DNA from: Candidatus Rifleibacteriota bacterium
GTDB lineage: Bacteria; Muiribacteriota; Ozemobacteria; Ozemobacterales; Ozemobacteraceae
Direction of reading: 5' to 3'
Length of the DNA: 64,000 bases
NCBI GenBank assembly: GCA_015232575.1
Contig: JADFZL010000014.1
Location: 124,001 to 188,000, forward strand
The notes below the pieces were generated by a model. That model worked only from the letters and a program-made list of their open reading frames with translations. It was not told the origin of the DNA and did no database searches. Below, one piece after another: positions 26,451 through 36,426 of this stretch. The translations under genes and the position numbers were made by a program. Position 1 is the first letter of the stretch. Each line of letters begins with the position of its first letter.

Positions 26451-26737
26451 TTTCTCCTCCAGAATTGTCATTCCAAATAAGTCACCTCTGGTAACTTTTT
26501 CAAACTTATCACATAACTACATATTACCAGAAAGATTGAAAAAAGTTTCAAACCTGTCCATTAAATGTCTTCAAACTATTCACCTCAAGACATTAAACAA
26601 CATTATGAATCATTCTATCACACAGAATTATCACATTAGAACATATCCAAATTATCAGCCAGATTTTCAGACTCACAACTACTTGATCAGTTAAGAAAAA
26701 AAAGGTATATTGAAGCTAGAGAGTAGAGGATTCAGCA

Positions 26738-28294
26738 ATGCGTAAAAAATGTAAAAATTCTATCAATGCGATTATTGTTACCGCTTTTTTTTCAGCCTTT
26801 TTTTCTGTTTCAGCATCATGCCAGACTTTCGAAATACCATGTCAGCCGTTTGAACCGGTCTACACCGGCCCGGAATACAGTTATGAAGAACTGTCTCAAT
26901 TTTACAATACAAGAACTGCATCAGACAGCCTTCCCAACGACCCTTTTCTGACAGCGCAGTGGTATCTTCACAATTTTGGACAACCTGATGATAAACAGCA
27001 GAACGGCATTCCTGGTTGTGATATTAATGTTTTTAATGCCTGGCAGGCTTATAATCCAAAAAAAGAAATCATTCTTGCCATTCTCGACTCGGGACTTGAC
27101 CTGAAACACGAAGATATCAATCAGGAAGTTCTCTGGGTGAATAAAGGCGAATCTGGTACAGATGAAAACGGCAATGACAAATCAACTAACGGATTAGACG
27201 ACGACCAGAACGGGTACATCGACGATCTGCACGGATGGAATTTCCAGAGAAAGACACCTGTTGTACAAGACGACCAGTATCATGGTACCCACATTACTTC
27301 CCTGCTTTGCGCAAAAACGAATAATTCACTGGGAATAAGCGGCGGATTTCCGTTTGTGAAAATCATGCTGGTGAAGATCTTCGGAATTGGAAGTAACCTT
27401 ACGTCTGAAGAAATCGCAAGTGCTGTTAAATACGCTGTCGATAATGGCGCTATGGTACTTTCCAACAGTTATGGTACTCCATCATATACAGACGCTATGA
27501 AAAAGGGCATAGAATATTCGGCTTCAAAAGGTGCGCTGTTTGTGTGCGCTTCGGGCAATTCCAGAAAAAACATGGAACTTCCGGAAGAAAAAGATTATCC
27601 ATCGTGTTATGGAATCGAAAATCAGCTGGTAGTAGGTGCTGTCAACAACAGAAATGTTTCAACATTTGCCAATTTTGGAAATATGGTTGAAATATCTGCG
27701 CCGGGAGAAAACATTTTTTCACTCATGCCCGGCTCTAAGTACAGAAGCTTTTCCGGATCCTCGCAGGCGTGTCCGATGGTCGCTGCGGCTGCGGCAATGA
27801 TCTGGTCGCAGAACCCTGAATGGACCTGGCGCGATGTCAAAAATTCCCTGATAAAAGGTGCAGACCAAATTCGGGGTTTGTCCAAATACGTAAAAAACGG
27901 TCTGACATTGAATGTAGGTAATTCAATTAAAAATTTAGAGGGAAAAAGACTTCCCGAATATGATTTTTCGAAATGGCAGACGAAAGATTATGCTATCGAA
28001 TCTCAGCATCCGTATTGGAATGGAAAACTGGCGACATTTACTGTCGCAGTCGAAGGTGCAAAGCGCTTCAGAATGCATTTTACAAACATTGAAATGGAGC
28101 ATAACGGCGATTCGCTCGAAATTCTTGATGAGACGGGCAATCAGATAGAGTATCTCAATGGTATTTTCGGTGAGTGCTGGTCGGAAGTGATTGAAGGAAG
28201 TTCAGCGCAGTTAATACTGACAGCAAATGATTACGTCAACGCATGGGGTTTCAAAATTGACAGAATTCAGTTTCAGGGTGCAAACAACAGATGA
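26738..28294 (+). CDS. Secreted subtilisin-like serine protease (S8)
   Basis: 518 residues with signal peptide (NAIIVTAFFSAFFSVSAS). Catalytic triad visible: D117 in ILDSGLDL, H182 in YHGTH, S342 in FSGSSQACPMVAA, and oxyanion N274 in ASGNS. An Asp-rich insert (NGLDDDQNGYIDD) is likely calcium binding. The C-terminal ~110 residues (AIESQHPYW..., DSLEILDETG, AWGFKIDRIQ) resemble a CUB-like beta domain. It is 19 bp ahead of a PilX-like gene, which with the next gene makes a likely pilus/adhesin operon; the protease may trim pilins or process adhesins (inference). Confidence 0.9.
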   Translation: MRKKCKNSINAIIVTAFFSAFFSVSASCQTFEIPCQPFEPVYTGPEYSYEELSQFYNTRTASDSLPNDPFLTAQWYLHNFGQPDDKQQNGIPGCDINVFNAWQAYNPKKEIILAILDSGLDLKHEDINQEVLWVNKGESGTDENGNDKSTNGLDDDQNGYIDDLHGWNFQRKTPVVQDDQYHGTHITSLLCAKTNNSLGISGGFPFVKIMLVKIFGIGSNLTSEEIASAVKYAVDNGAMVLSNSYGTPSYTDAMKKGIEYSASKGALFVCASGNSRKNMELPEEKDYPSCYGIENQLVVGAVNNRNVSTFANFGNMVEISAPGENIFSLMPGSKYRSFSGSSQACPMVAAAAAMIWSQNPEWTWRDVKNSLIKGADQIRGLSKYVKNGLTLNVGNSIKNLEGKRLPEYDFSKWQTKDYAIESQHPYWNGKLATFTVAVEGAKRFRMHFTNIEMEHNGDSLEILDETGNQIEYLNGIFGECWSEVIEGSSAQLILTANDYVNAWGFKIDRIQFQGANNR

Positions 28295-28313
28295 AAACCT
28301 GGTCGGAAGAAAT

Positions 28314-28970
28314 ATGAAGAAAGGTTTTGTCATGAGGTACTATAAATTTCTGCGTCGTACAGGTGCGACCGGAATCATCATGGTAATTCTTATGCTGGGC
28401 TTTCTGATGACCCTTTCCATTTCGTATATTCAGATGAACCGGAACGAAAACCTCGGAAACACCTATGATATATACCAAAACAGGGCAAAAGCAGCTGCAA
28501 TGTCAGGAATAAATTTTGCGGCAGCAACGCTGACATCCAGAGGTGATGCATCTGCGGATTCCAAATCACGCATATACTTCATAAGATCTGATTCAACAGC
28601 TGACAGAAACCTGCTTATCAACGGAGCATCATTTTCTGACACAACTTTATACACCAACATTGCGACTTCGCAGTGGTATTACGTGTCTTCCCCTTCAGGT
28701 TCGCTGAGCACTGAAGCAGCTTCTGGAAGCTTGTTCAGACTGCATTCTTATTACGACAGTGGTGTTAATATTGCGACAGCATACTATGTAAAATCTCAGG
28801 GTTTATTCAGAGAAATTGCCACTGCATCAACAGAAATTGTTGCAACCTACCAGAGTCAGATTTTATCAAGGTTTAACCTGGATTCTGGAATAGTAAAAAT
28901 AGATGCTTACCGGCAGACAGACTATGAAAATGATAAAGATTTCTTTGAAAAACGTCCAAAGCTGCAATAA
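28314..28970 (+). CDS. PilX-like minor pseudopilin
   Basis: 218 residues from the ATG at 28314 (GGAAG upstream); the frame stays open 5' into the subtilase gene, but that part is the protease's shadow. An in-frame ATG at 28332 is possible too. GATGIIMVILMLGFLMTLSISY followed by Q-x-x-x-NRAKAAAMSGINFAAA is the PilX/GspK-type N-terminal membrane helix plus amphipathic pattern. No glutamate at +5 and no clear prepilin cleavage site, as in PilX-N proteins. The rest is a ~150-residue unknown ectodomain. Placed between the subtilase and the giant pilin. Confidence 0.65.
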   Translation: MKKGFVMRYYKFLRRTGATGIIMVILMLGFLMTLSISYIQMNRNENLGNTYDIYQNRAKAAAMSGINFAAATLTSRGDASADSKSRIYFIRSDSTADRNLLINGASFSDTTLYTNIATSQWYYVSSPSGSLSTEAASGSLFRLHSYYDSGVNIATAYYVKSQGLFREIATASTEIVATYQSQILSRFNLDSGIVKIDAYRQTDYENDKDFFEKRPKLQ

Positions 28971-29046
28971 TCAGCGAGGGTTCAATATAGCCAATGAATT
29001 TTGACACTGTATGAAACTGGATAGGTAATGTGAAAATACCTGATTC

Positions 29047-29115
29047 ACTGTCATCACGAACGAATGTGAGAGATCTCATAAATGCGAGATTTCTCCCTTC
29101 GGTCGAAATGACAGT
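29047..29115. repeat. Palindromic ACTGTCAT...ATGACAGT element, complete copy
   Basis: 69 bp with exact terminal inverted repeats ACTGTCAT/ATGACAGT and internal halves CGAACGAATGTGAGAGATCTC and GCGAGATTTCTCCCTTCGGTCG. Lies between the two pilin genes, so may separate their expression or be transcribed as a hairpin. Confidence 0.75.
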
Positions 29116-29178
29116 AAGATAAGACAGTTTGCGTCAAATTTTCTGTACTACAAATTTATCTGGTTCTGGAGAATGAAG

Positions 29179-32100
29179 ATGTCGGGAAAAAGAATTGCTT
29201 TTACTCTTGTTGAAGCGATGGTAATGATAATTATTGCCAGTGCCTGTTTTGTACCAATTATTGGCACACTTCAGGTCGGAATTGATAAAAGCGTGGTCAG
29301 TGAGCACAAATTCAGAATGAAAAAATATGCTGAATCAATGCTGAACAACACGATCGCAACTTTTTCCTACACAGACGCTATTTTCGACGAAACCATAGCC
29401 ACAAAAACCATAATTTCATGGCCAAACAAACAAGAACCAATTGCAACTTACATCTGTGAGCTTATTCCTGATATTGAGGTGAATCTCGCAACTGTTACCG
29501 GCGGCTTAACCGGAGATCATTACCCCCTCACCGGAGTTCAGCCGCAATTTTTGAAACAGGTAAAAATAGTTGTATCAATGCAAAATGATGACCCCACCGT
29601 GGCAACTGAAACAGTTATTCTTTCGACGCTGCTCTACCAGAAGGGACAGCCCATTCCGCCTCTTGTTAGTATACCAGGAGACAAAATCTACCTTTCAGAA
29701 CCAGATCAACTGTTGATTTACTCTCTGACGGCCCAGTCCCCTTATGCATCTGAAACTTTTTCTCTCCCAAAAGCTAATCCGGCAAAAGCAGTTACAGATC
29801 CAGCTCAGGCAACGGTTAGGCCGGGAAACCTTGCAATTCATCCAAATGGCAAATGGCTTGCGTATCAATGTCTCAACAACCTTAACATACTTGCTGTTGC
29901 ATCTGACTCCTACAACGGACTTGCCTCGACTGGAGCCGTTTTCACGGTCTACAAACCTACTCCGACTGTTCAGTTTCTTGAAGACTCTGATGATCAGGAG
30001 AGAATCCGCAAAGACCGTGGAGTTGCATTCCGCAGTGATGGGAGATTCTGCTATGCCACTTCACATAACCCTGTAAGAATTCACGTTCTTGAGGTTCCGG
30101 CAGCACTGCCGGCAAGTTTCACACTAATAAACCAGATAACTCTTCCGAATAATACACTCGTAAATTTGACCATGGGCGAGGATGGTTATCTTTATATCGT
30201 TGACTATATTTCACCTCCCAGAATTTTCCGTCTGAATACTGTTGCAAGCCACCCCCTCGAAATATTAACTCTTCCCGGATGGGATTCAACAGCTCTTGGA
30301 ATGGCTGCTGCCACAACCCGTGATGGAAGATATCTGGCGACACTCTGGAAATTTGCAAAGATAAGCTGGTGTCCAACAGATAATATTTCCAGTTATTCAT
30401 GGGCACAAATCACAGATGGGAATCCGGCAATGGATGAATGCAGAGACATCAAGGTAAGTTGTGACTCAAAATACGCATTTGTACCGACAAAAAACAAAAA
30501 TGCGGATACAAGAATATACTCTGTCCAGCTTCCTTTCAACAACGCGACTTTCCTTCCAAACTTTCAAAATGCATATCCAGGTTACAATGAAACAAGTAAT
30601 CAGCTTATTCTCAGTTCCTACATGAAAGATATCCTGGTTGACAGAAACTCTAAAGATACCGTATTTTTTGTAGACATAGCGAGTTTAAATGCTGGCCTTT
30701 TTAATTATCCAACAGCATTTCCTGCAGATCGTATCATAAAATTTTCTCCAACAACACAGGATGCAGCTTGCCTTACATCCAGACTTGCAGAGAAAATTCT
30801 TCTCGGAACATCTAATACACCGACTGGCGGCACCTCTAACTGTCTAGAATATGCTGACCTTTACGCAGAAGGAATTCTGACCGATAAGAAGGTTACACTT
30901 GACAACAAGAGCGGTATTTATGACAAGAATCCGATCTGCGTTGCACTCAGTCCGGGCGGAGATAAAGCACTATATGCTTTTATTGATTCTTCAGGCGCAA
31001 ACTACATTATAAGAGATACGGCAGATTCAAAGATTTCATGGTCATCCACCCAATCCGGACCGACTGATGTTCTGAAATGCACATTCACGATTGATGGTGG
31101 ATGGATTGTCTCCATGCGTTCAGGTACTGATTCTACAAAAAATGGTTACCGTGTTTATGGCCCGGATGCCTCAGTCCGCCTGACTCAAAAATTACCTGTC
31201 ACACAAACCATTATTGATATGAAACCTCTCAACGAAGGCGGAGCACTGATTTTAATTCAAGATTCCGCAGGATTTACTGAACTTCACTGGATAGGAACCT
31301 CATCAGGAGCCTGGAATGGCTGGCTGTGGGCAAAATGGTCCAGCCTGTATGACGATTTTCTCAGTCCTGGTACCTCACGTATAGCCATTTCTGCAGATGA
31401 CAGTCTTCTGGCATTATATGACCCGAATGGTACAGGCTCAACACGTGATACAATAAATATCTTTGACTTCCAGACCCAGAATTTCGGGGATAAAACTCAA
31501 ATGAGTGGACTGATATGTGACTACCGGAATAATGGAACAGATTTCCAAACACCTGTTCCAAGCGTTACAGATAATATGGTTATGACTGGCACTGGTTATA
31601 AATTGATCAACAATTTCACCTGTAATGACTCGTTACCTTCAATTGCAAGCTATCCGGCTAACTTTTTCTTTACTTCCAGTTCAAAATTTGGAGGTACTAC
31701 ACCAAATAACACTGGAGCATGCCGCTTTTTTGGTTATTTTATTCCTTCAACATCTGTTAATTCAATGGCTATAGCCGGAAGAGATGCTGCTCAGTTAATT
31801 CTGGACGGCAAAACACCATATTTAAGTCATGCAGCATGGGGAGATGGCGGTCATGATGCTGCAGCTATTAATTTTGCTGTTAATCCGGCAGCAAGAAAGA
31901 CTATTCAGATTGAACACTCTTCAAACAGCGATGATAATGTCGGCGCAGCAGTCTTTACATCAGCCATAGCCAATGGCAACGTCAGCGGAGATGGTTCCAC
32001 TTCTGTAAATGCAACACATAACAGATTTAATCCTCTAAGTTCAACAAATGGCGCAAACTGGCAACTTATTCCCGCCAGCGACACCCGCCCACTGATATTT

Positions 32101-35100
32101 AATCCGCAGTTTTTGTATTCACATACTACTTCTCAAAATATTACCGGTACAAAAACATTCATGGCGTTTTCACGCGATATTGCTTCTCCAACACTTTACA
32201 TTTTCGATTCAGAAAACCTTAAATTCTGGGGAATTCCATTTGGAGGCTCTGCATTTCCCCAGAAAACTCTTTCTGATATTACAACAAACTCAACAAAAGA
32301 TATGCTCATCTCTCACGATGGCCAACGTTTGATAATTGTTGCAGATAAAATATACCTGCTGAACACCTCAATACCAGTAGTGGCAGCAAATTTTGGTTCT
32401 GTTATCGCATCTTTTTCCCCTTCCCTGCAACCTCTTGCGGCAGCTGTTCGACAGTTTAACCGTCACAAAACAGCCACAGAAAGCTATGAAGTCGTTGCAA
32501 CATTTACCACTACGCCACCTTATGGCTCAAGCATCGGAGCACTGGCATCCGGAGCAATCTACATTCTTGGCGGAACAAGCCCTGCAGGTTCGCCGCTTGG
32601 TACAATATTCGAATTTAACCCAGTAACAAATGCTCTGAATCTCAAATCAGAAACGCTTGAAAAGCCTGTAATGAGACCTGCTGTTCTAGCTTATGACAAT
32701 GAACTGATTACATTTAATGGGGAAGATTCAACAGCTATAACCGACTGGGTACAAAAATACGACCCTGCCCGCAGCAACCTCACAACCTCAGCAGAACCCC
32801 CCCCAACTCTTCCAACAGGGCTTATCAGTCACTGGGCTTTTGATGAAACCTCTCTCACTACCGCCTTTGATTCGGCAAGTACAAATCATGGAACACTAGT
32901 AGGTTCACCTGGAAGGGTGGCCGGGAAATATGGAAATTGCCTCCAATTTGATGGCACAACTAACATGTATGTTAATTGTGGCAATTCTGCCAGCCTGCTT
33001 TTCGGCTCAAACAACTTTTCCATTGCATTTTGGTTCAATACAACTGTTTCCGAGGCAGACGGCGGCTCATTTCGTTCAATGATAAATTGGGGTGACTGTG
33101 CAGTTACTTCCCCTGTTTACGGTCGAATAGACCTTGGCAGTGGACTGGGAAAGCTTGAATCATACTGGGGTAACGGTTCGCGTGTTAATGGTGGAACGGC
33201 ATGCCACGACGGCACATGGCATCATGCAACATTAACCAGAAACGGGAATGTCTTTCAGTTTTACCGCGATGGTGTAGCCGATGGGTCACCGAGTACAGTT
33301 GCCGTAACATTTGCCTTAAACTATTTTATCATCGGCAAGGGCCCCTGGAGCGCTGACGCAGTAACTGCCTCAGTAGGAAAATTTAAAGGGATGATTGACG
33401 ATGTCAAAGTTTATAACAGAGCTTTGACTGCTGCAGAAATCCTCCTGACCATGGCCGCACCCGTTTCTGCACCTAGCACCAGCATTTCCAAAACCAAGAC
33501 TGATGATGGCTTCACTACTACAGCTCGTCGCAGTCATGGTGGATGTATGACACCGTACGGAGCAATTGTATCTGGCGGATTTACTGGTGCTGGCGCAACA
33601 AGCTCTGTTCAGATATACTGGCCGCATGCAGTCGCAAGCCGCACTCCAGGGATCAACGACTCAAGCGACCAAATTGCCCGGCTTAAATTTGATGAAACAT
33701 CTGGAACTTCTGCTGCTGACAGCTCTGGAAACAACCATAATGCAACTCTTACCAGTATGTCTTCTCCTGGCTGCTGGGTTGCCGGACAGAAAAAAAACTG
33801 TCTTGATTTTGACGGCATCAATGATTATGCACAAATTCCCACTCTTAATGGCAATCTGACAACAATCTGCTTTTGGATTATAGAGGATACAGCAACTCTT
33901 TCAGATTGGACGGGACCACTATGTCAGGCAACTACCGACACGAATGGTTTTCAATTTAGAAAAAGTGCTCCTGGTTATGGTTATAGTGGAAGATATGCGT
34001 TGAAAATAGGCTCTACAGAGAATGATACCAACATAGTTCCTGACCAGGCCTGGAAGCATATTACGTTGGTCAGAGATACCGGTCTAACGCAAACCAGAGT
34101 TTATGAGAATGGAATCCTGAAGGCGGCCATTTCCGGTTGTTGGACAACTGCCGGCTCAGTTCGCCTTGGTATGGAAGGAACTTTTCGCGGCAATTTCTGG
34201 AACGGAAAAATAGATGATCTTGTAATATTCAATCGGGTTCTCTCTGTGGCTGAAATTCGACAGGTCATGGGAAATGCCTTCAAATATGAGTTAGACGAAC
34301 TTTCCGTGACGGTTACAGCTGATTCGAGTGGTAACAATTATCCGGGAACGCTCGTTAATTTTTCTGCTCCTGCCTGCTGGGGAACAGGAAAATACGATAA
34401 TGCGCTTCAGTTTGATGGAAATAATGATTATGTTGATGTCAGTACTACTCCGTTAACCACTGCGATAGATGATATTACAATGTCAGCCTGGGTAAAATGG
34501 GGAGGCTCAACAGCAGCATCCCAAATGATTATGGTTAATGGTTCCAGCAGTACAAATGGTTATGCACTGTATCTTTCGCAACCCAATAGTTATTACGTTT
34601 ATGTTTTGTGTGGTGGTGTTAATACTGCTCGTACAACATACACTCTTCCTGTTGGTGACTGGACGCACGTTGCTGCGGTTAGAGAAAGTGGAATCTGGAG
34701 GATATTCATTAACGGTGTAGCACAATCTGTTACAAACAATCCGGTTCCAAATGCAATTACCAGTGGTTTAACCCGTATTGGCGCAAATAATGTGGGAAAT
34801 GAATGTTTCAACGGCTCTCTGGATAATGTTATGTTATCCACTCGTGCCTTTTCAGCATCTGAAATCGAGTCATTAATGAGCGATCAGAAAAATGTTACCT
34901 GGGGCATCTGGCGTGATCTGCCCAACATGCCCGGCATCAGAGTAAACCATTCACTTGTCTGGCACAAACAGAAGTTATATCGCATTGGCGGCGGCACAGA
35001 TGCGACCGCTGCAAATACAGTTAATGGCGTTGACCGATTTGATCCGGCAACCAATCAGTGGACACTGCTGACAACTGCTGACGACGCTGATGAATACACA

Positions 35101-35403
35101 GATACAGGTTCTCTGTTCCGCAGACAATGGCCTGCTGTGTGTTCCTTCCGTGATGAAATATTCATTTTCGGCGGAGTAGACGCAGCAGGAACAACCCTGA
35201 ATACTGCTGCGGCATGGAACCCTTCAACGAAAAAAGTAAGAATACTGAAAAATATTCCCCAGCAAACACTTGATGACAACTCAACAGGAATCGCAACCAG
35301 GTTGATTAGTGCTGTTCCTTCAGGTTCCCACATATATCTTTTTGGTGGTACTAACAGTACAACCAACAAAACATCAAAGCAAGTTCTGAGATATACACCT
35401 TGA
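29179..35403 (+). CDS. Giant modular pilin: prepilin helix, propeller, three LamG domains, kelch
   Basis: About 2,074 residues. Start set at the ATG at 29179 (TCTGGAGA 6 bp upstream); an ATG at 29173 overlaps that site. N-terminus RIAFTLVEAMVMIIIASACF is a class III prepilin signal: cleavage A/F, glutamate at +5, hydrophobic helix. Then a long beta-propeller-like part (~175-1075, repeats such as LAIHPNGKWLAYQ, CDSKYAFVPTKNK, AISADDSLLALYDPN), a kelch piece (IYILGGTSP), LamG/concanavalin-like domains at ~1213-1420, 1497-1694 and 1700-1900 (each LISHWAFDE/ARLKFDE/YELDE ... CLQFDG/CLDFDG/ALQFDG), and terminal kelch repeats (LYRIGGGTD, IFIFGGVDA). Likely a pilus-tip or surface adhesin binding glycans. 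Confidence 0.85.
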   Translation: MSGKRIAFTLVEAMVMIIIASACFVPIIGTLQVGIDKSVVSEHKFRMKKYAESMLNNTIATFSYTDAIFDETIATKTIISWPNKQEPIATYICELIPDIEVNLATVTGGLTGDHYPLTGVQPQFLKQVKIVVSMQNDDPTVATETVILSTLLYQKGQPIPPLVSIPGDKIYLSEPDQLLIYSLTAQSPYASETFSLPKANPAKAVTDPAQATVRPGNLAIHPNGKWLAYQCLNNLNILAVASDSYNGLASTGAVFTVYKPTPTVQFLEDSDDQERIRKDRGVAFRSDGRFCYATSHNPVRIHVLEVPAALPASFTLINQITLPNNTLVNLTMGEDGYLYIVDYISPPRIFRLNTVASHPLEILTLPGWDSTALGMAAATTRDGRYLATLWKFAKISWCPTDNISSYSWAQITDGNPAMDECRDIKVSCDSKYAFVPTKNKNADTRIYSVQLPFNNATFLPNFQNAYPGYNETSNQLILSSYMKDILVDRNSKDTVFFVDIASLNAGLFNYPTAFPADRIIKFSPTTQDAACLTSRLAEKILLGTSNTPTGGTSNCLEYADLYAEGILTDKKVTLDNKSGIYDKNPICVALSPGGDKALYAFIDSSGANYIIRDTADSKISWSSTQSGPTDVLKCTFTIDGGWIVSMRSGTDSTKNGYRVYGPDASVRLTQKLPVTQTIIDMKPLNEGGALILIQDSAGFTELHWIGTSSGAWNGWLWAKWSSLYDDFLSPGTSRIAISADDSLLALYDPNGTGSTRDTINIFDFQTQNFGDKTQMSGLICDYRNNGTDFQTPVPSVTDNMVMTGTGYKLINNFTCNDSLPSIASYPANFFFTSSSKFGGTTPNNTGACRFFGYFIPSTSVNSMAIAGRDAAQLILDGKTPYLSHAAWGDGGHDAAAINFAVNPAARKTIQIEHSSNSDDNVGAAVFTSAIANGNVSGDGSTSVNATHNRFNPLSSTNGANWQLIPASDTRPLIFNPQFLYSHTTSQNITGTKTFMAFSRDIASPTLYIFDSENLKFWGIPFGGSAFPQKTLSDITTNSTKDMLISHDGQRLIIVADKIYLLNTSIPVVAANFGSVIASFSPSLQPLAAAVRQFNRHKTATESYEVVATFTTTPPYGSSIGALASGAIYILGGTSPAGSPLGTIFEFNPVTNALNLKSETLEKPVMRPAVLAYDNELITFNGEDSTAITDWVQKYDPARSNLTTSAEPPPTLPTGLISHWAFDETSLTTAFDSASTNHGTLVGSPGRVAGKYGNCLQFDGTTNMYVNCGNSASLLFGSNNFSIAFWFNTTVSEADGGSFRSMINWGDCAVTSPVYGRIDLGSGLGKLESYWGNGSRVNGGTACHDGTWHHATLTRNGNVFQFYRDGVADGSPSTVAVTFALNYFIIGKGPWSADAVTASVGKFKGMIDDVKVYNRALTAAEILLTMAAPVSAPSTSISKTKTDDGFTTTARRSHGGCMTPYGAIVSGGFTGAGATSSVQIYWPHAVASRTPGINDSSDQIARLKFDETSGTSAADSSGNNHNATLTSMSSPGCWVAGQKKNCLDFDGINDYAQIPTLNGNLTTICFWIIEDTATLSDWTGPLCQATTDTNGFQFRKSAPGYGYSGRYALKIGSTENDTNIVPDQAWKHITLVRDTGLTQTRVYENGILKAAISGCWTTAGSVRLGMEGTFRGNFWNGKIDDLVIFNRVLSVAEIRQVMGNAFKYELDELSVTVTADSSGNNYPGTLVNFSAPACWGTGKYDNALQFDGNNDYVDVSTTPLTTAIDDITMSAWVKWGGSTAASQMIMVNGSSSTNGYALYLSQPNSYYVYVLCGGVNTARTTYTLPVGDWTHVAAVRESGIWRIFINGVAQSVTNNPVPNAITSGLTRIGANNVGNECFNGSLDNVMLSTRAFSASEIESLMSDQKNVTWGIWRDLPNMPGIRVNHSLVWHKQKLYRIGGGTDATAANTVNGVDRFDPATNQWTLLTTADDADEYTDTGSLFRRQWPAVCSFRDEIFIFGGVDAAGTTLNTAAAWNPSTKKVRILKNIPQQTLDDNSTGIATRLISAVPSGSHIYLFGGTNSTTNKTSKQVLRYTP

Positions 35404-35411
35404 AAAAAGCA

Positions 35412-35510
35412 ATGCCAGAGATAATTATTCTTGGTGGAGCAAATGGTTCAGGCAAATCTTCTGCGGCGCCTTCGCTGCTGCGGGATGCTTCAAATTGTCG
35501 CTCAGATTAA
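35412..35510 (+). pseudogene. Truncated P-loop (zeta-toxin-like) gene fragment
   Basis: A 32-codon frame starting 8 bp after the giant pilin stop encodes PEIIILGGANGSGKSSAAPS, a complete Walker A in the context typical of zeta-toxin/AAA-type small kinases, then stops. In another frame the following bases (35513-35614) read a Lys-rich tail ending KLKKRL. I infer a gene reduced to its start by deletion or frameshift. It could instead be a free-standing chance ORF, but the P-loop is well formed. Confidence 0.5.
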
Positions 35511-35668
35511 CCATTTCAGAAGAACAAAAAAAATCAAAAGAACGGAAAAAAATGAGAAAAACAAGATCGAAAAAAAAGGAAGGAATTTTTGGAAAACTTA
35601 AAAAACGGTTATAAAAGCGAACTCTGAGATTCATGCATACCATTAATAAAAATTGAGGAAAAAAACCT

Positions 35669-36265
35669 ATGCAATCAGCAGTTGAAAAGAAGAAATCAGA
35701 AAATGCCGTTTACGGAGATATTATTTCGTTGCCCGATGACAAACGGTGGGAAATAATAAATGGAAGAGTATATGATATGACCCCTGCCCCATCATCTTTT
35801 CATCAAAAAGTGCTGGGGAACCTATATCGCATTGTTGCCGATTTTCTTGACGGCAAATCTTGTGAAGTATATTTTTCTCCATTTGATGTCAGGCTACCGG
35901 AGAATGATGAACCTGACGAAGAAATTGCTTCTGTTGTACAACCAGATCTTACAGTAATATGCGATAAGAAAAAAATAGACAAAAAAGGTTGTCGAGGAGC
36001 TCCTGACTGGATAGTGGAAATTCTTTCCCCTTTTACCAGAAAGAAGGATCTTCTGGAAAAAACACTTCTCTACGAAAAACACAAAGTCAAAGAATACTGG
36101 ATTATTTATCCGGATGAAAAATTCATTCAAGTTTATGAGTTAGAAAATACAAACTCCGGAAAAGAAGAGTATGTACAAAAGCGCGTATACATTGGGAATG
36201 CTAAAGTTCCTGTTAAAGTACTCGCAGGCCTCAAAATTGACATGCATAAAATTTTCCGCGAATAA
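35669..36265 (+). CDS. Uma2-family putative endonuclease
   Basis: 198 residues with the Uma2/DUF820 layout: W-E-I-I-N-G-R-V-Y-D-M-T-P (~27), H-Q-K-V-L-G-N-L, FDVRLP, QPDLTVICD, CRGAPDWIVEILSP and EKHKVKEYWIIYPDE. The Asp in PDL and Glu in VEIL plus K in the last motif form the PD-(D/E)xK-type metal site. Cellular role of the family is unknown. Weak ribosome site (TTGAGGAAA). A second copy follows. Confidence 0.85.
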   Translation: MQSAVEKKKSENAVYGDIISLPDDKRWEIINGRVYDMTPAPSSFHQKVLGNLYRIVADFLDGKSCEVYFSPFDVRLPENDEPDEEIASVVQPDLTVICDKKKIDKKGCRGAPDWIVEILSPFTRKKDLLEKTLLYEKHKVKEYWIIYPDEKFIQVYELENTNSGKEEYVQKRVYIGNAKVPVKVLAGLKIDMHKIFRE

Positions 36266-36426
36266 CAGAAGCGAAAAAGTGCATGTTGCACAATTATTAT
36301 TTAACAATCCAATCGCCGTATCACGCGGGGAAATCCTCACATGGATTCCACCAGAAGAAATCAGAATTGTGCAATAATTTTCAATATCAAAACTTCAGGT
36401 CAAAAAATGGGAGGTTAGGAACGCCA

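Noticed and set aside
35513..35614. Lys-rich C-terminal fragment after the P-loop stub
   Set aside because: Out of frame, low complexity and no motif; could be coincidence, so mentioned only under the stub.
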